DNA of 64,000 nucleotides from Streptomyces violaceorubidus. Its GTDB lineage: Bacteria > Actinomycetota > Actinomycetes > Streptomycetales > Streptomycetaceae. The notes beneath the pieces are model-generated. The model was given only the letters and a program-made list of their open reading frames with translations. It was not told where the DNA came from and searched no databases. The position numbers and the translations under genes are program-made. Each line of letters starts with the position of its first letter. Positions within the stretch are counted from its first letter, which is position 1. Below, one piece after another: positions 24,264 to 32,593 of the stretch. The stretch is from positions 62,001-126,000 of the forward strand of contig NZ_JODM01000006.1 in assembly GCF_000717995.1 (NCBI RefSeq), in the 5' to 3' direction.

Positions 24264-25348
24264 GCGCACAGCCGGAACCCGCTCTGCTCCACTCGGAGGA
24301 GGAAGAGGCGCTGCGCGCCGCCGTCCGGGACCTGCTCACCGACCACTGCGACCCGGCGGGCGTCCTCACCCGCACCGAGACGGCCGCGCCGCACGACGTG
24401 TCGCTGTGGAAGGCCCTCGCCGACTCCATGGGTCTCGCGGGCCTGCTGATCCCGGAGGAACTGGGCGGTCAGGGCGCGACCCACCGCGAAGCCGCCGTGG
24501 TCGTGGAGGAACTGGGCCGGGCGGTCGCACCCGTCCCGTACCTGACGAGTGCCGTCGTCGCCACCGAGGCGCTGCTGGCCTGCGGGGCCGACGAGTTGCT
24601 CGGCGAACTGGCGTCCGCCAGGACCGTCGCCGTGCTCGCCGTCGGGCTGCACGTCGCACCGGGCGGCGCCGTCCCGGGCGTGCGGCTGGAGAACGGGGCC
24701 CTGCACGGTGAGCTCACGGGCATCGCGGACGCCTCCGTCGCCGACGTGCTGCTGGTGCCCGGCGACGACGGGGACCTGTACGCGGTCCGTGCCGCCGACG
24801 CGACGGTGACTCCCCACGTCTCCCTCGACCTCACCCGGCCGCTGGCGCGGGTGACCCTCGACGGCGCCCCGGGGCGATGCCTCGGTGCCGCGGAGCCCGC
24901 CGTCCGCCGGGCCCTGCGGGCCGGTGCCGGGCTGCTCGCGTCCGAGCAACTGGGCCTCGCCGACTGGCTGCTGACCGAGACGGTCCGCTACCTCAAGGAA
25001 CGCAAGCAGTTCAACCGCCAGGTCGGCGGCTTCCAGGCGCTCAAGCACCGGCTCGCCCGGCTGTGGCTCGAGGTGGCGGGCCTGCGCGCCGCCGCCCGGA
25101 GCGCGGCCGACGCCCTGGCGAGCGGTGCGGACACCGACGTGGCGGTGGCCGTGGCCCAGGCGTACGCGGCCCGGGTCGCCGTCCATGCCGCCGAGGAGGC
25201 GCTGCAACTGCACGGCGGCATCGGCATGACCTGGGAACACCCGGTCCACCTGTACCTCAAGCGGGCCAAGGCCGACTCGATCGCCTACGGCGCGGCGGGG
25301 GCCCACCGCGCGGCGCTGGCCGACCTGGTCGACCTGCGCGCTCCCTGA
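24260..25348 (+). CDS. acyl-CoA dehydrogenase (second of a tandem pair)
   Basis: This 362-residue, more divergent acyl-CoA dehydrogenase shares PEELGGQGATHREAAVVVEELGRA in the N-terminal domain (quoted in part as LGGQGATHREAAVV). ERKQFNRQVGGFQALKH and ALQLHGGIGMTWEHPVHLYL mark the C-terminal domain. The middle beta domain is reduced compared with the first subunit. Pairing with the preceding gene suggests a heteromeric FadE of the type used for bulky CoA esters. The ATGA overlap couples its translation to that gene. Confidence 0.87.
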   Translation: MSAQPEPALLHSEEEEALRAAVRDLLTDHCDPAGVLTRTETAAPHDVSLWKALADSMGLAGLLIPEELGGQGATHREAAVVVEELGRAVAPVPYLTSAVVATEALLACGADELLGELASARTVAVLAVGLHVAPGGAVPGVRLENGALHGELTGIADASVADVLLVPGDDGDLYAVRAADATVTPHVSLDLTRPLARVTLDGAPGRCLGAAEPAVRRALRAGAGLLASEQLGLADWLLTETVRYLKERKQFNRQVGGFQALKHRLARLWLEVAGLRAAARSAADALASGADTDVAVAVAQAYAARVAVHAAEEALQLHGGIGMTWEHPVHLYLKRAKADSIAYGAAGAHRAALADLVDLRAP

Positions 25349-25511
25349 CGGCACCGGCACCCGCACGCGGGCGCGGCGGGACCGGGAACCGCGCCGGCGA
25401 AGTGAACGACCGGCGGCGGTCCGGCCAACTCCCCGCACGGCTCTGCTCCCTGAGGCCCACGGGACCCCATACTCACAGGCGTCCCGTACGGCACCTCCAG
25501 GGAGGCAGAGC

Positions 25512-26375
25512 ATGGCCCTCACCACCCGACGCAGAGCCCTCACCACCCTCGGCGCCGCCCTCGCGGGCGCGGTCGCCCTGCCCGCCGGCACCGCGCTGGC
25601 CTCCGAAGGCAGGCACGGACCGCGCCCGCTGTGGCGTGCGCACGCCCACAACGACTACGAGCACCCGCGCCCCCTCCTCGACGCCCTCGACCACCGCTTC
25701 GGCAGCGTCGAGGCCGACATCTACCTGGTCGGCGGCCAACTCCTGGTCGCCCACGACCCCGAGGACCTCGATCCGTCCCGCACTCTGGAGGCGCTCTACC
25801 TCGACCCGCTCGCCGCCCGTGTCCGCGCGGGCCACGGCCGGGTCTACCGAGGGGACCGCGGCTCCCTGCAACTCCTGATCGACATCAAGACCGAGGGCGA
25901 GGCGACGTACCTCGAACTCGACCGCCGACTGCGCCGCTACCAGCACATGTTCACCTCCTACGCCCGCGGGCGGGTCTTTCCGGGCGCGGTCACCGCGGTG
26001 GTCTCCGGCGACCGCGCCGCCCGTGCGCCCATGGAGGCCCAGCGCACCCGCCGGGCCTTCTACGACGGCCGTCTCACCGACCTCGGCACCGCCGCGCCCG
26101 CCTCGTTCGTCCCGCTGATCAGCGACAACTGGACGCTCAACTTCACCTGGCAGGGCGTGGGCGCCTTCCCGGAGGCCGAGCGGCGCAGACTGCGGGACAT
26201 CGTGGGCGCGGCCCACGCCCGCGGGCAGCGGGTGCGCTTCTGGGCCACGCCCGACGAGGCGGGGCCCGCCCGGGACGCCGTGTGGGCCGAGCTGCGCGCC
26301 GCCGGTGTCGACCACCTCAACACCGACGACCTCGCGGGCCTCGAAACGTTCCTCGACGCTCACCGGGGCGCGTAG
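25512..26375 (+). CDS. Tat-exported phosphodiesterase-like protein (PI-PLC/GDPD fold)
   Basis: This 287-residue protein has a twin-arginine signal (TTRRRALTTLGAALAGAVAL, then PAGTALAS) with cleavage near residue 33. The mature protein begins close to WRAHAHNDYEHPRPLLDAL, followed by FGSVEADIYLVGGQLLVAHD and LLIDIKTEG. These are the metal/catalytic strands of the PLC-like phosphodiesterase barrel. Related secreted proteins are annotated as phosphatidylinositol-specific phospholipase C or glycerophosphodiesterase family members. The substrate is not clear. GGGAGGCAG precedes the ATG. Confidence 0.82.
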   Translation: MALTTRRRALTTLGAALAGAVALPAGTALASEGRHGPRPLWRAHAHNDYEHPRPLLDALDHRFGSVEADIYLVGGQLLVAHDPEDLDPSRTLEALYLDPLAARVRAGHGRVYRGDRGSLQLLIDIKTEGEATYLELDRRLRRYQHMFTSYARGRVFPGAVTAVVSGDRAARAPMEAQRTRRAFYDGRLTDLGTAAPASFVPLISDNWTLNFTWQGVGAFPEAERRRLRDIVGAAHARGQRVRFWATPDEAGPARDAVWAELRAAGVDHLNTDDLAGLETFLDAHRGA

Positions 26376-26490
26376 GGCAGCGCCGGGACACCACTCGTTC
26401 GGAGGACAGGTCAGCCGCCCGGACGAACCCTCCGCTACGCCACACTTACGGCCGAACGCCGCGAAGTGGACGTGGCGGAGGAGGTTGACG

Positions 26491-26685
26491 ATGGCCGTTT
26501 CCATCTCTGTGGTGCTCTTGCTGTCCATCCTGGCAGTGCTCTTCCTGCGCAACGGCGGGCTGAAGGTCTCGCACGCGCTGGTGTGCCTGCTGCTCGGCTT
26601 CTACCTGGCGAGCACGAGCATCGCCCCGACCATCAACAGCGGGCTGACCGCGACGGCGGACATCGTGAGCAGCCTCAGACCGTAG
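26491..26685 (+). CDS. small two-helix membrane protein, function unknown
   Basis: This 64-residue protein has a good ribosome-binding site (GGAGGAGG). It has two hydrophobic segments, MAVSISVVLLLSILAVLF and VSHALVCLLLGFYLAST, joined by RNGGLK, and an extracytoplasmic-looking tail SIAPTINSGLTATADIVSSL. I recall near-identical small proteins in other streptomycetes with no assigned function. It stands alone between the phosphodiesterase-like gene and DUF779. Confidence 0.7.
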   Translation: MAVSISVVLLLSILAVLFLRNGGLKVSHALVCLLLGFYLASTSIAPTINSGLTATADIVSSLRP

Positions 26686-26743
26686 GGCGGCGCCTTTCGC
26701 GGCCTCGCCGTCTCCAGGCGGCTCCGGGCGGCTCTGGGCGGCT

Positions 26744-27112
26744 CTAGGCGTCGATCACATGGGAGCGGATGAGGAAGCGCACCCCCTCGGGTGCCTCCAG
26801 TGAGAAGCCGCTGCCCCGGCCCGGGACGACGTCCACCGTCAGCCGGGTGTGCCGCCACAGCCCGTACTGGCTGCGCGACATCCAGAACTCCACCGGCTCC
26901 TCCACGCCGTCGACGGTCAGCTCGCCGAGCAGCACGTCCGAGGCGCCGGTGCGGAACTCGCCGACCGGGTAGCACATGGGGGAGCTGCCGTCGCAGCAGC
27001 CGCCGGACTGGTGGAACATCAGCGGGCCGTGCGCCTCGCGCAGCCGCCGCAGCAGTACGGACGCCTCGGGGGTCAGCTCGACGCGCGGGGTCTCCTCGTA
27101 TGTGTCGCCCAT
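26744..27112 (-). CDS. DUF779 family protein
   Basis: This protein of about 122 residues is recognised by LMFHQSGGCCDGSSPMCYP (about residues 29-47), whose cysteines suggest metal binding, and by EFWMSRSQYGLW. DUF779 genes usually sit beside an aldehyde dehydrogenase of the ethanol-acetaldehyde type and may act in its expression or maturation. Here the nearest such gene lies about 21 kb away. I start at MGDTYEETP. ATGs at 27121 and 27220 are also in frame, but the longer one adds a GPGLGPGPGPGP stretch from a GC-rich repeat and looks non-coding. Confidence 0.75.
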   Translation of the reverse strand: MGDTYEETPRVELTPEASVLLRRLREAHGPLMFHQSGGCCDGSSPMCYPVGEFRTGASDVLLGELTVDGVEEPVEFWMSRSQYGLWRHTRLTVDVVPGRGSGFSLEAPEGVRFLIRSHVIDA

Positions 27113-27213
27113 GCCGTGCATGCCATCACGGCGAAGGTTGCGAGTGCGTTGCGTGGGGCCGGGACCGGGGCCGGGGCCGAGGCCGGGGCCCGCGCGTATG
27201 ACGGTTATCTCTT

Positions 27214-27243
27214 TTGACATACCTATCCCGGCATATCTATTGT
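27214..27243 (+). promoter_or_regulatory. promoter of the marR-exporter unit
   Basis: TTGACA (27214-27219) and TATTGT (27238-27243), 18 bp apart, form a good consensus promoter. Transcription would start near the GTG of the MarR gene at 27250, so the message is probably leaderless. The AT-richness of this stretch stands out against the surrounding sequence. Confidence 0.6.
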
Positions 27244-27249
27244 TGGCGG

Positions 27250-27723
27250 GTGACCGCCTCCAGCACCCCTCGCCGGGACACCGACCGCGTGGCCTCCGGG
27301 CTCGCGGCGTGCCTCCCCGCGCTGCACAGGGCGCTGGACCGACAGGTCGCCGCCCGGTACCCGCACCCCAAGCCCCCCGAGGGCCAGCTCGCCCTGCTGC
27401 GGTTCGTCGCGCAGCACGAGGGCGCCACGGTGCGCGAGGCCGCCGAGGCCCTGCTGATGAAGCCGAACAACGTCAGTGCCCTGGTCTCCCAGCTCACCGA
27501 GCAGGGCGACCTGGAGCGCCGGCGGGACAGCGCCGACAAGCGGGTCGCCCACCTCCACCTCACGGCCACGGCCCGTGAGCGCGTGTCCGAGGTGCGGGAA
27601 CTGGAGACCGCGTTCATCCGCGACGCCCTGGCCTCCCTCACCGAGGGGCAGCAGGGCGCGCTCGGCTCCGCCCTGGACGCCCTCGACGCGTTGGCGCGGC
27701 ACCTCCACCCCGGCGCCCGCTGA
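27250..27723 (+). CDS. MarR-family transcriptional regulator
   Basis: This 157-residue winged-helix regulator contains TVREAAEALLMKPNNVSALVSQL (recognition region, about 60-82) and the wing DLERRRDSADKRVAHLHLTATG-like segment (ERRRDSADKRVAHLHLT). It lies 73 bp upstream of a multidrug-type exporter on the same strand. The usual role is as a repressor released by an aromatic or drug ligand. I prefer this GTG over the upstream TTG because the TTG lies in the -35 element. Confidence 0.85.
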   Translation: MTASSTPRRDTDRVASGLAACLPALHRALDRQVAARYPHPKPPEGQLALLRFVAQHEGATVREAAEALLMKPNNVSALVSQLTEQGDLERRRDSADKRVAHLHLTATARERVSEVRELETAFIRDALASLTEGQQGALGSALDALDALARHLHPGAR

Positions 27724-27796
27724 CACACGTACCAGCCCTCCGGGCGCGCCGTTCCCTTCCCGCACCACCCTGAAATCCGGAAGAGAAGACCTCTCC

Positions 27797-29398
27797 ATGC
27801 CCTCCACGTCCGTGGATCACTCCGTCATGCCCGCGGCCGAGACCGCGCCCGTCCCACCGCAGACCGGCCGCCTGCGCTCCAACCCGTGGCTGACCCTCCT
27901 CGCCGTCGCGTTCGGCCTGTTCATGGTCCAGCTCGACGGGTCCGTCGTCGCCATCGCCAACCCCGAGATCGGCAGCGACCTGCACGCGTCCACCGCCCAG
28001 CTCCAGTGGGTGACCAACGCCTACCTGCTCGCCCTCGCCGCCACCCTCATCCTGGGCGGCAAGCTCGGCGACCGCTTCGGCCGCCGCACCTACTACCTGA
28101 TCGGTGTCGCCGGCTTCACCCTCGCCTCCGTCGCCATCGGGCTGTCCGGTTCGATCGAGGGAGTCGTCGCCTTCCGCGCCCTCCAGGGTGCCTTCGGCGG
28201 ACTGCTCATGCCCAACACCCTCGGGCTGCTCCGCTCCGTCTTCCCGCCCAGGAAGTTCGGCATGGCCGTCGGCATCTGGGCCATGGTCTCCGCCGTCGCC
28301 ACGGCACTCGGGCCCATCGTCGGCGGCCTCCTCGTCGAGCACGTCGACTGGGAGTCCGTCTTCTACGTCAACGCCCCCATCGGTGCCCTCGCCATCGTCT
28401 TCGGTGCCCTCGTCCTCCCCGAGAGCCGCAACGCCGCGGGCGGCGAGCGCTTCGACATACCGGGCCTCGTCCTGCTCGCCCTCGGCCTCCTCGCCGTCGT
28501 CTTCGGCGTCGTCAAGGGCGAGACCTGGGGCTGGACCTCCGCCGGCACCCTCGGCGCCGTCGCCGCCGGCCTCGTGCTGCTGGTCGTGTTCGGCCGGTAC
28601 GAGACCCGCGTGGAGCACCCGCTGCTGCCGATGCGCCTGTTCCGCAGCCGCGCGCTGACCGTCGGCGCGGCCATCACCGCGCTGAACTTCTTCGTGATGC
28701 TCGGCGTGATCTTCTTCGTCATGCTGTACCTGCAGAACGTGCGCGGCTTCACGCCGGTCGAGGCGGGCGTGCGGACGCTCCCGCTCAGCCTCGCCTCGCT
28801 GGTCGCCTCGCCCCTGGGCGCGGCCCTGACCCAGCGTTTCGGGCCCCGGCTGACCATGCCGCTGGGCATGCTGCTCCAGGCGGCCTCCTGCTTCGGCATG
28901 CTCACCTGGCAGACCGACTCCGCCTACGCCACGATGTGGCCGCCGTTCATCGCGCTCGGCCTCGGCGTCGGCATGGTGATGTCCGCCTCCTCCGACGCCA
29001 TCGTGGGCAACGCCCCCGTGCGCGACGGCGGTGTGGCGGGAGGTCTCCAGGCGACGACCCTGCAGATCGGCGGCGCGCTCGGCACCTCCGTGCTGGTCTC
29101 CCTGATCAGCGCCAAGGTGGGCAGCACCCTCACCGGTGAACTGACCGGCGCCGGAGTGCCCCCGGCCATGGCGGGCGGTCTTCAGGAGGCCGAGGACGCC
29201 GTGGCGATGGGCGTGGCGCCCGTCACCGGCGACATGCCGGCCACGCTGCGGGCCGCCGTGATGGAGGGCAGCGGGCAGGCGTTCATGAACGGGGTCCACC
29301 TGGCCGTCGTCGTCACCGGCGCCCTGTGCGTGCTCGGCGCGGCCGTCGCTGCGGCCGGGCTCAGGCATCCCCGGCGGCTGCGCGCGGAAGCACCGTGA
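27797..29398 (+). CDS. DHA2-family MFS drug exporter (EmrB/QacA type)
   Basis: This 533-residue, 14-helix antiporter contains LFMVQLDGSVVAIANPEI in helix 1 (motif D1), LGGKLGDRFGRR (motif A, about 93-104) and FRALQGAFGGLLMPNTLGLL. Motif C-like GIWAMVSAVATALGPIVGG in helix 5 is diagnostic of drug/proton antiporters. Substrates cannot be predicted. It is cotranscribed with the MarR gene. The 3' end overlaps that of the convergent luciferase-fold gene by 38 bp. Confidence 0.9.
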   Translation: MPSTSVDHSVMPAAETAPVPPQTGRLRSNPWLTLLAVAFGLFMVQLDGSVVAIANPEIGSDLHASTAQLQWVTNAYLLALAATLILGGKLGDRFGRRTYYLIGVAGFTLASVAIGLSGSIEGVVAFRALQGAFGGLLMPNTLGLLRSVFPPRKFGMAVGIWAMVSAVATALGPIVGGLLVEHVDWESVFYVNAPIGALAIVFGALVLPESRNAAGGERFDIPGLVLLALGLLAVVFGVVKGETWGWTSAGTLGAVAAGLVLLVVFGRYETRVEHPLLPMRLFRSRALTVGAAITALNFFVMLGVIFFVMLYLQNVRGFTPVEAGVRTLPLSLASLVASPLGAALTQRFGPRLTMPLGMLLQAASCFGMLTWQTDSAYATMWPPFIALGLGVGMVMSASSDAIVGNAPVRDGGVAGGLQATTLQIGGALGTSVLVSLISAKVGSTLTGELTGAGVPPAMAGGLQEAEDAVAMGVAPVTGDMPATLRAAVMEGSGQAFMNGVHLAVVVTGALCVLGAAVAAAGLRHPRRLRAEAP

Positions 29399-29795
29399 CC
29401 CGGCGGAAGTTGCACCCCGGGGACCCCGAAGGGCCCGGGGGCCCCGAGCGGCCCGAGGGGCTCGGTGCGAGGTCGGTCGGGGGCCGGGACTGATGGGCCT
29501 TGAGCGCGATGCTCACCAGGCTCAGCAGCAGGTCGACGTCCGCGTCGCAGTCCAGGTGCACGGTCACCCAACGGGAGCCGGGCACCAGACGGATGGCGGT
29601 GGAACCGCCGAGGTCGTACTGGAAGCGCTGGATGGCCCGGTGGGTGAGGTGGAGGTCCACGTCCCGGTCCGAGTGGAAGTGGACGATCTCGTCGCGGACG
29701 GAGCACAGGGCCCGTCCGGTTCCGCAACTGGCCGGACCCGCCGAGAGGTCGGGCCAGGCTTGCAGCCGCTCAAAGGCGCGCTGGGCCGGAGTCAT
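29361..29795 (-). CDS. luciferase-domain (DUF5519-like) protein
   Basis: This 144-residue protein has a compact domain covering the first 100 residues (FERLQAWPDLSAG, VRDEIVHFHSDRDVDLHLTH, VHLDCDADVDLLLSLVS). I recognise it as the small luciferase/phospholipase-like DUF5519 domain found alone in many actinomycetes. The last 40 residues are Pro/Gly/Ser-rich and probably disordered. No partner gene is evident. Its biochemical role is unknown. Confidence 0.65.
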   Translation of the reverse strand: MTPAQRAFERLQAWPDLSAGPASCGTGRALCSVRDEIVHFHSDRDVDLHLTHRAIQRFQYDLGGSTAIRLVPGSRWVTVHLDCDADVDLLLSLVSIALKAHQSRPPTDLAPSPSGRSGPPGPSGSPGCNFRRVTVLPRAAAGDA

Positions 29796-29860
29796 GGCCC
29801 TATCGTCGCCCGATCACCGCTTCGCAACCAGAGGTTGAGCGATTCTTAACCGGCACGTGA

Positions 29861-29894
29861 GGTCGGCGGGAAGCCTTCGGGGCTCCCGCCGACC
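29861..29894 (-). terminator. hairpin downstream of the LPMO gene
   Basis: GGTCGGCGGGAAGCC and GGCTCCCGCCGACC pair over 14 bp with a single bulged A and a short TTCGG loop. It starts 39 bp beyond the LPMO stop codon and is the strongest secondary structure nearby, so it most likely ends the cellulase-region transcript. Confidence 0.7.
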
Positions 29895-29932
29895 GTGTCC
29901 CGACGCGTGTCGGGCGTGTGTGAGGGCGTGGG

Positions 29933-31027
29933 TCAGGGCGTCACACAGCCGATCGAGCCGACCGGGAAGTCATTGCCCGTCGACGTGGCGGTGAAGCCGA
30001 AGGTCACGCTCCCGTCCGGTGGTACGACGCGGTTGTGGTCCACGTTCCGGACCGTGACCGTACTGTCGGAACCGCGGGACACCGATCCGTTCCACACCCC
30101 GCCGAGCGTGGTCCCGCTGCCCGGTTTCCACTGCACGGCCCAGCCGTTCAGCGGCTCGGTGCCGTGGTTCATCACCTCGACCGAGCCCTGGAAGCCACCG
30201 CTCCAGGAGTTCGCCACGGAGTACACCGCCATGCAGTCACCGGTGTGCGTGGGCGGGGTGGTCGGGTCCGTCGGGGTCGGGGTCGGGTCCGGGCCCGGGG
30301 TGCTGCCGGAACCGCGGATGCCGGTGACCTCTCCGTTGCCGCCGTCGAAGACGACGTCCGAGCAGGAGAAGAAGTTCTCCTGGCTGTCCGAACGCACCCA
30401 CTGCATGAAGATCAGCGCGTCGCCCGAGCGGCCCGAGGGCAGCGCCAGGTTCCAGTAGTAGTGGCCCCCGTCGGTGCCCGGTGAGCCCTGCTGGGGCGGG
30501 TTGGTCACCGTCTGGATCAGCTCCAGGTCGTCCCAGCCCAGCTCGGAGGTGGGCGACCAGCCCGGCTTGGTCAGGTACACCCGGAAGTCACCCGGGTGGG
30601 CCGCCCAGTTGCTGTACTGCACCGGGATCGTCGCCCCCGACGTCAGGTGCGTGCGGGGCCAGTCCGAGCGGGCGGCGTTGTAGGCGGAGAAGTCGTACGG
30701 GGACCGGTCGCCGGCGCTGCACAGGGTGCCGTCCGGCACGTAACCGGCGCCGCGGCCGCCCGCGTTGGAGTCCAGTACGGCGAACCAGTTGTACAGGGCC
30801 GTCGCGCCGCTCCGGTCGAGCGCGGACCGACAGGCCGGGTTGGTCGGGTCGAGGGCGCCGGTGCCGGTCTTGGCGTCCAGTTGGCACAGATAGGTGCGGG
30901 AGCCGGGCATCATCGCCACGCCGTGCGCCTCGGCCCGCCCCTGCCCGAGCCACAGGGTCACGCCGAGCGAGCCGAGCAGGGTGGCCAGTACCGCCGCGAG
31001 GGAGAGGAGTCTGGTGCGTCGAACCAT
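29933..31027 (-). CDS. celS2: cellulose-active lytic polysaccharide monooxygenase (AA10) with CBM2
   Basis: This 364-residue secreted copper enzyme oxidatively cleaves crystalline cellulose. A signal peptide ends at AEA, so His35 becomes the N-terminal copper ligand. The second histidine is His144 in SNWAAHPGDF and the axial aromatic is Phe219 in SQENFFSC. All match the positions of S. coelicolor CelS2/ScLPMO10C as I recall them, as does total length. A Pro/Thr linker (near 240-262) leads to a family 2 cellulose-binding module (about 263-364, with WSGGFQGSVEVMNHG and LNGWAVQW). It lies 200 bp downstream of the GH12 gene on the same strand, without its own CebR box. Confidence 0.95.
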   Translation of the reverse strand: MVRRTRLLSLAAVLATLLGSLGVTLWLGQGRAEAHGVAMMPGSRTYLCQLDAKTGTGALDPTNPACRSALDRSGATALYNWFAVLDSNAGGRGAGYVPDGTLCSAGDRSPYDFSAYNAARSDWPRTHLTSGATIPVQYSNWAAHPGDFRVYLTKPGWSPTSELGWDDLELIQTVTNPPQQGSPGTDGGHYYWNLALPSGRSGDALIFMQWVRSDSQENFFSCSDVVFDGGNGEVTGIRGSGSTPGPDPTPTPTDPTTPPTHTGDCMAVYSVANSWSGGFQGSVEVMNHGTEPLNGWAVQWKPGSGTTLGGVWNGSVSRGSDSTVTVRNVDHNRVVPPDGSVTFGFTATSTGNDFPVGSIGCVTP

Positions 31028-31227
31028 AGGGGTCTCCTGGTTCCGGTTCGTGGGTGAACTTTCTTGGGTGAACTGGCGAGTGATCCGTTCATGGCAAGGT
31101 CGGGTGGGGGGTCGGGGTGGGGGAGCGGATTGGAACCCCCGCCCGTCCGGGGCGGGCGCTTCGACCGGACGGGCGGGGAGACGGTGGGGCGGGAACTGTG
31201 GGGCGGGAGAGTGTGGGCCGGGGGGCG

Positions 31228-32382
31228 TCACATCGTGGTGCAGGCGGTGTCGTTCAGACGGAAGCCGGTCGGCTCGGTGAACGCTCCGCCGTAGGTGCCC
31301 TGGAAGCCGAACGACAGGCTGCCGCCGGGGGCGATCCGGGCGTTGTGGCTCGCGCCGGTCGCCGTGACGGCGCCCGAGGTCGGCGTCACGGACGCGTTCC
31401 AGGCGTTGGTGATCCGCTGGCCGGAGGGCAGGGTGAAGGCGAGCCGCCAGCCGTCCACCGGGGCCGTGCCGGTGTTGGTGACGGTGACGTCCGCGGTGAA
31501 ACCGCCCTGCCAGACGTTCGTGCCGTACGACACCGCACACGCCGTCGCGCCACCCGGGCCGCCGGGGTCGGGGTCCTCGCCGCCCGGGGTGCCGCCGGTC
31601 TCGACGGTGGACGAGAAGGAGTTGACGGCCAGTCCGGCGCCGTTCTGCCAGGGTTCGAACCCGGCCTGGACGCTCGTCAGGTACCAGTCCTCCCCGGCGA
31701 GTCCGCGCGCGACCGTTGCCCGGACGAAGTCCATGACGTCGAAGCTCCAGCCGGTGATCGCCGACGGAGCCACGAACGACAGCACGTCGTTGGAGCCGTT
31801 GCCGCCGCTCCAGACCTCCCAGGTCCGTCCGCCGACCGTGGCCGTGCCCACCGGGGATCCGATGGGCTGGATCGGTCCCACCCGGTTGAACCAGATCATG
31901 ATCTCGGTCCGGTTGACCCCGTCGGTCCGGGCCGTCGGGTCCAGCCAGATGTCGTACGAGGCGTTGTAGACGGCGCCGTCGACGAAGCCGTACGAGATGC
32001 TGGAGGGCGCCCGGGAGACGGTGTCGAGCCGGGCCGGGAGGTTGGTGCCCGGCGAACAGGTGGTGTAGTGGCAGCCGTTGAAGACCGACGGGTACGACTT
32101 GGGCGCCCCGTTGGTCGGCACCGATCCGTCGGCCTGTGTCACCCGGAAGCCGGTGTCGGTGGCGGTGACGCACTGGGTGGCGCTGGAACCCCAGCGGTTG
32201 TTCTGGACGACGTACCGTCCCTGGATCGTCGTCGTCCCGAACGGTTCGCAGAGGGTGGTGTCCGCCTGGGCCGGCGCCGCGGCGGTCACGAGGGACGCGA
32301 CGAGGGTGAAGATCGCCAAGACCGCGCCCAGGGCGCCTAAGAGGCCGCGAGGGGTGCGGGCTTGGGGCCGTAGCGTTCGCAT
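31228..32382 (-). CDS. celB: secreted endo-1,4-beta-glucanase, GH12 with CBM2
   Basis: This 384-residue cellulase has a signal peptide to about residue 40 (AAAPAQA), a GH12 domain (about 41-270), a Gly/Asp/Pro linker (GGEDPDPGGPGG) and a family 2 carbohydrate-binding module (about 285-384). The nucleophile is Glu160 in NRTEIMIWFN and the acid/base is Glu243 in GFEPWQNG. After signal removal these are 120 and 203, the residues known for Streptomyces lividans CelB (recalled). Two CebR-type operators lie 43-82 bp upstream, so induction by cello-oligosaccharides is expected. The LPMO gene follows. Confidence 0.95.
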   Translation of the reverse strand: MRTLRPQARTPRGLLGALGAVLAIFTLVASLVTAAAPAQADTTLCEPFGTTTIQGRYVVQNNRWGSSATQCVTATDTGFRVTQADGSVPTNGAPKSYPSVFNGCHYTTCSPGTNLPARLDTVSRAPSSISYGFVDGAVYNASYDIWLDPTARTDGVNRTEIMIWFNRVGPIQPIGSPVGTATVGGRTWEVWSGGNGSNDVLSFVAPSAITGWSFDVMDFVRATVARGLAGEDWYLTSVQAGFEPWQNGAGLAVNSFSSTVETGGTPGGEDPDPGGPGGATACAVSYGTNVWQGGFTADVTVTNTGTAPVDGWRLAFTLPSGQRITNAWNASVTPTSGAVTATGASHNARIAPGGSLSFGFQGTYGGAFTEPTGFRLNDTACTTM

Positions 32383-32424
32383 GGAGGTCTCTCCGGGAGG
32401 GGTGGGGGGAAGGAGGGGCCGGTG

Positions 32425-32438
32425 CGGGAGCGCTCCCA
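32425..32438. promoter_or_regulatory. CebR box 1 (distal-to-proximal copy nearer celB)
   Basis: CGGGAGCGCTCCCA differs at one terminal base from the 14-bp CebR operator TGGGAGCGCTCCCA, the binding site of the cellobiose-responsive LacI-type repressor of streptomycetes. It lies 43 bp upstream of the celB start codon, probably over the promoter or start site. Confidence 0.9.
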
Positions 32439-32450
32439 ACTCCCCACTGA

Positions 32451-32464
32451 TGGGAGCGCTCCCA
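32451..32464. promoter_or_regulatory. CebR box 2 (perfect operator)
   Basis: This is an exact TGGGAGCGCTCCCA palindrome, 26 bp centre-to-centre from box 1. That spacing (about 2.5 helical turns) puts the two sites on roughly opposite faces. The repressor could be CebR encoded elsewhere, or the adjacent LacI-family protein. Confidence 0.95.
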
Positions 32465-32593
32465 CTTACCGGTTGATGGGGACTGTAGGAGCGGTTCATG
32501 TTCCTGACAAGACTGTGCGCGCCAGAGTCGTCGAAGAGATTTCGAAGCCGCAGGTGAGAGGGGCCGCCGGGGGCGCTCCCGGCGGCCGGTCGC

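Noticed and set aside
27113..27220. GPGLGPGPGPGP N-terminal extension of the DUF779 protein
   Set aside because: It is the translation of a GC-rich repeat; homologues as I recall them start close to the VELTPEA segment.
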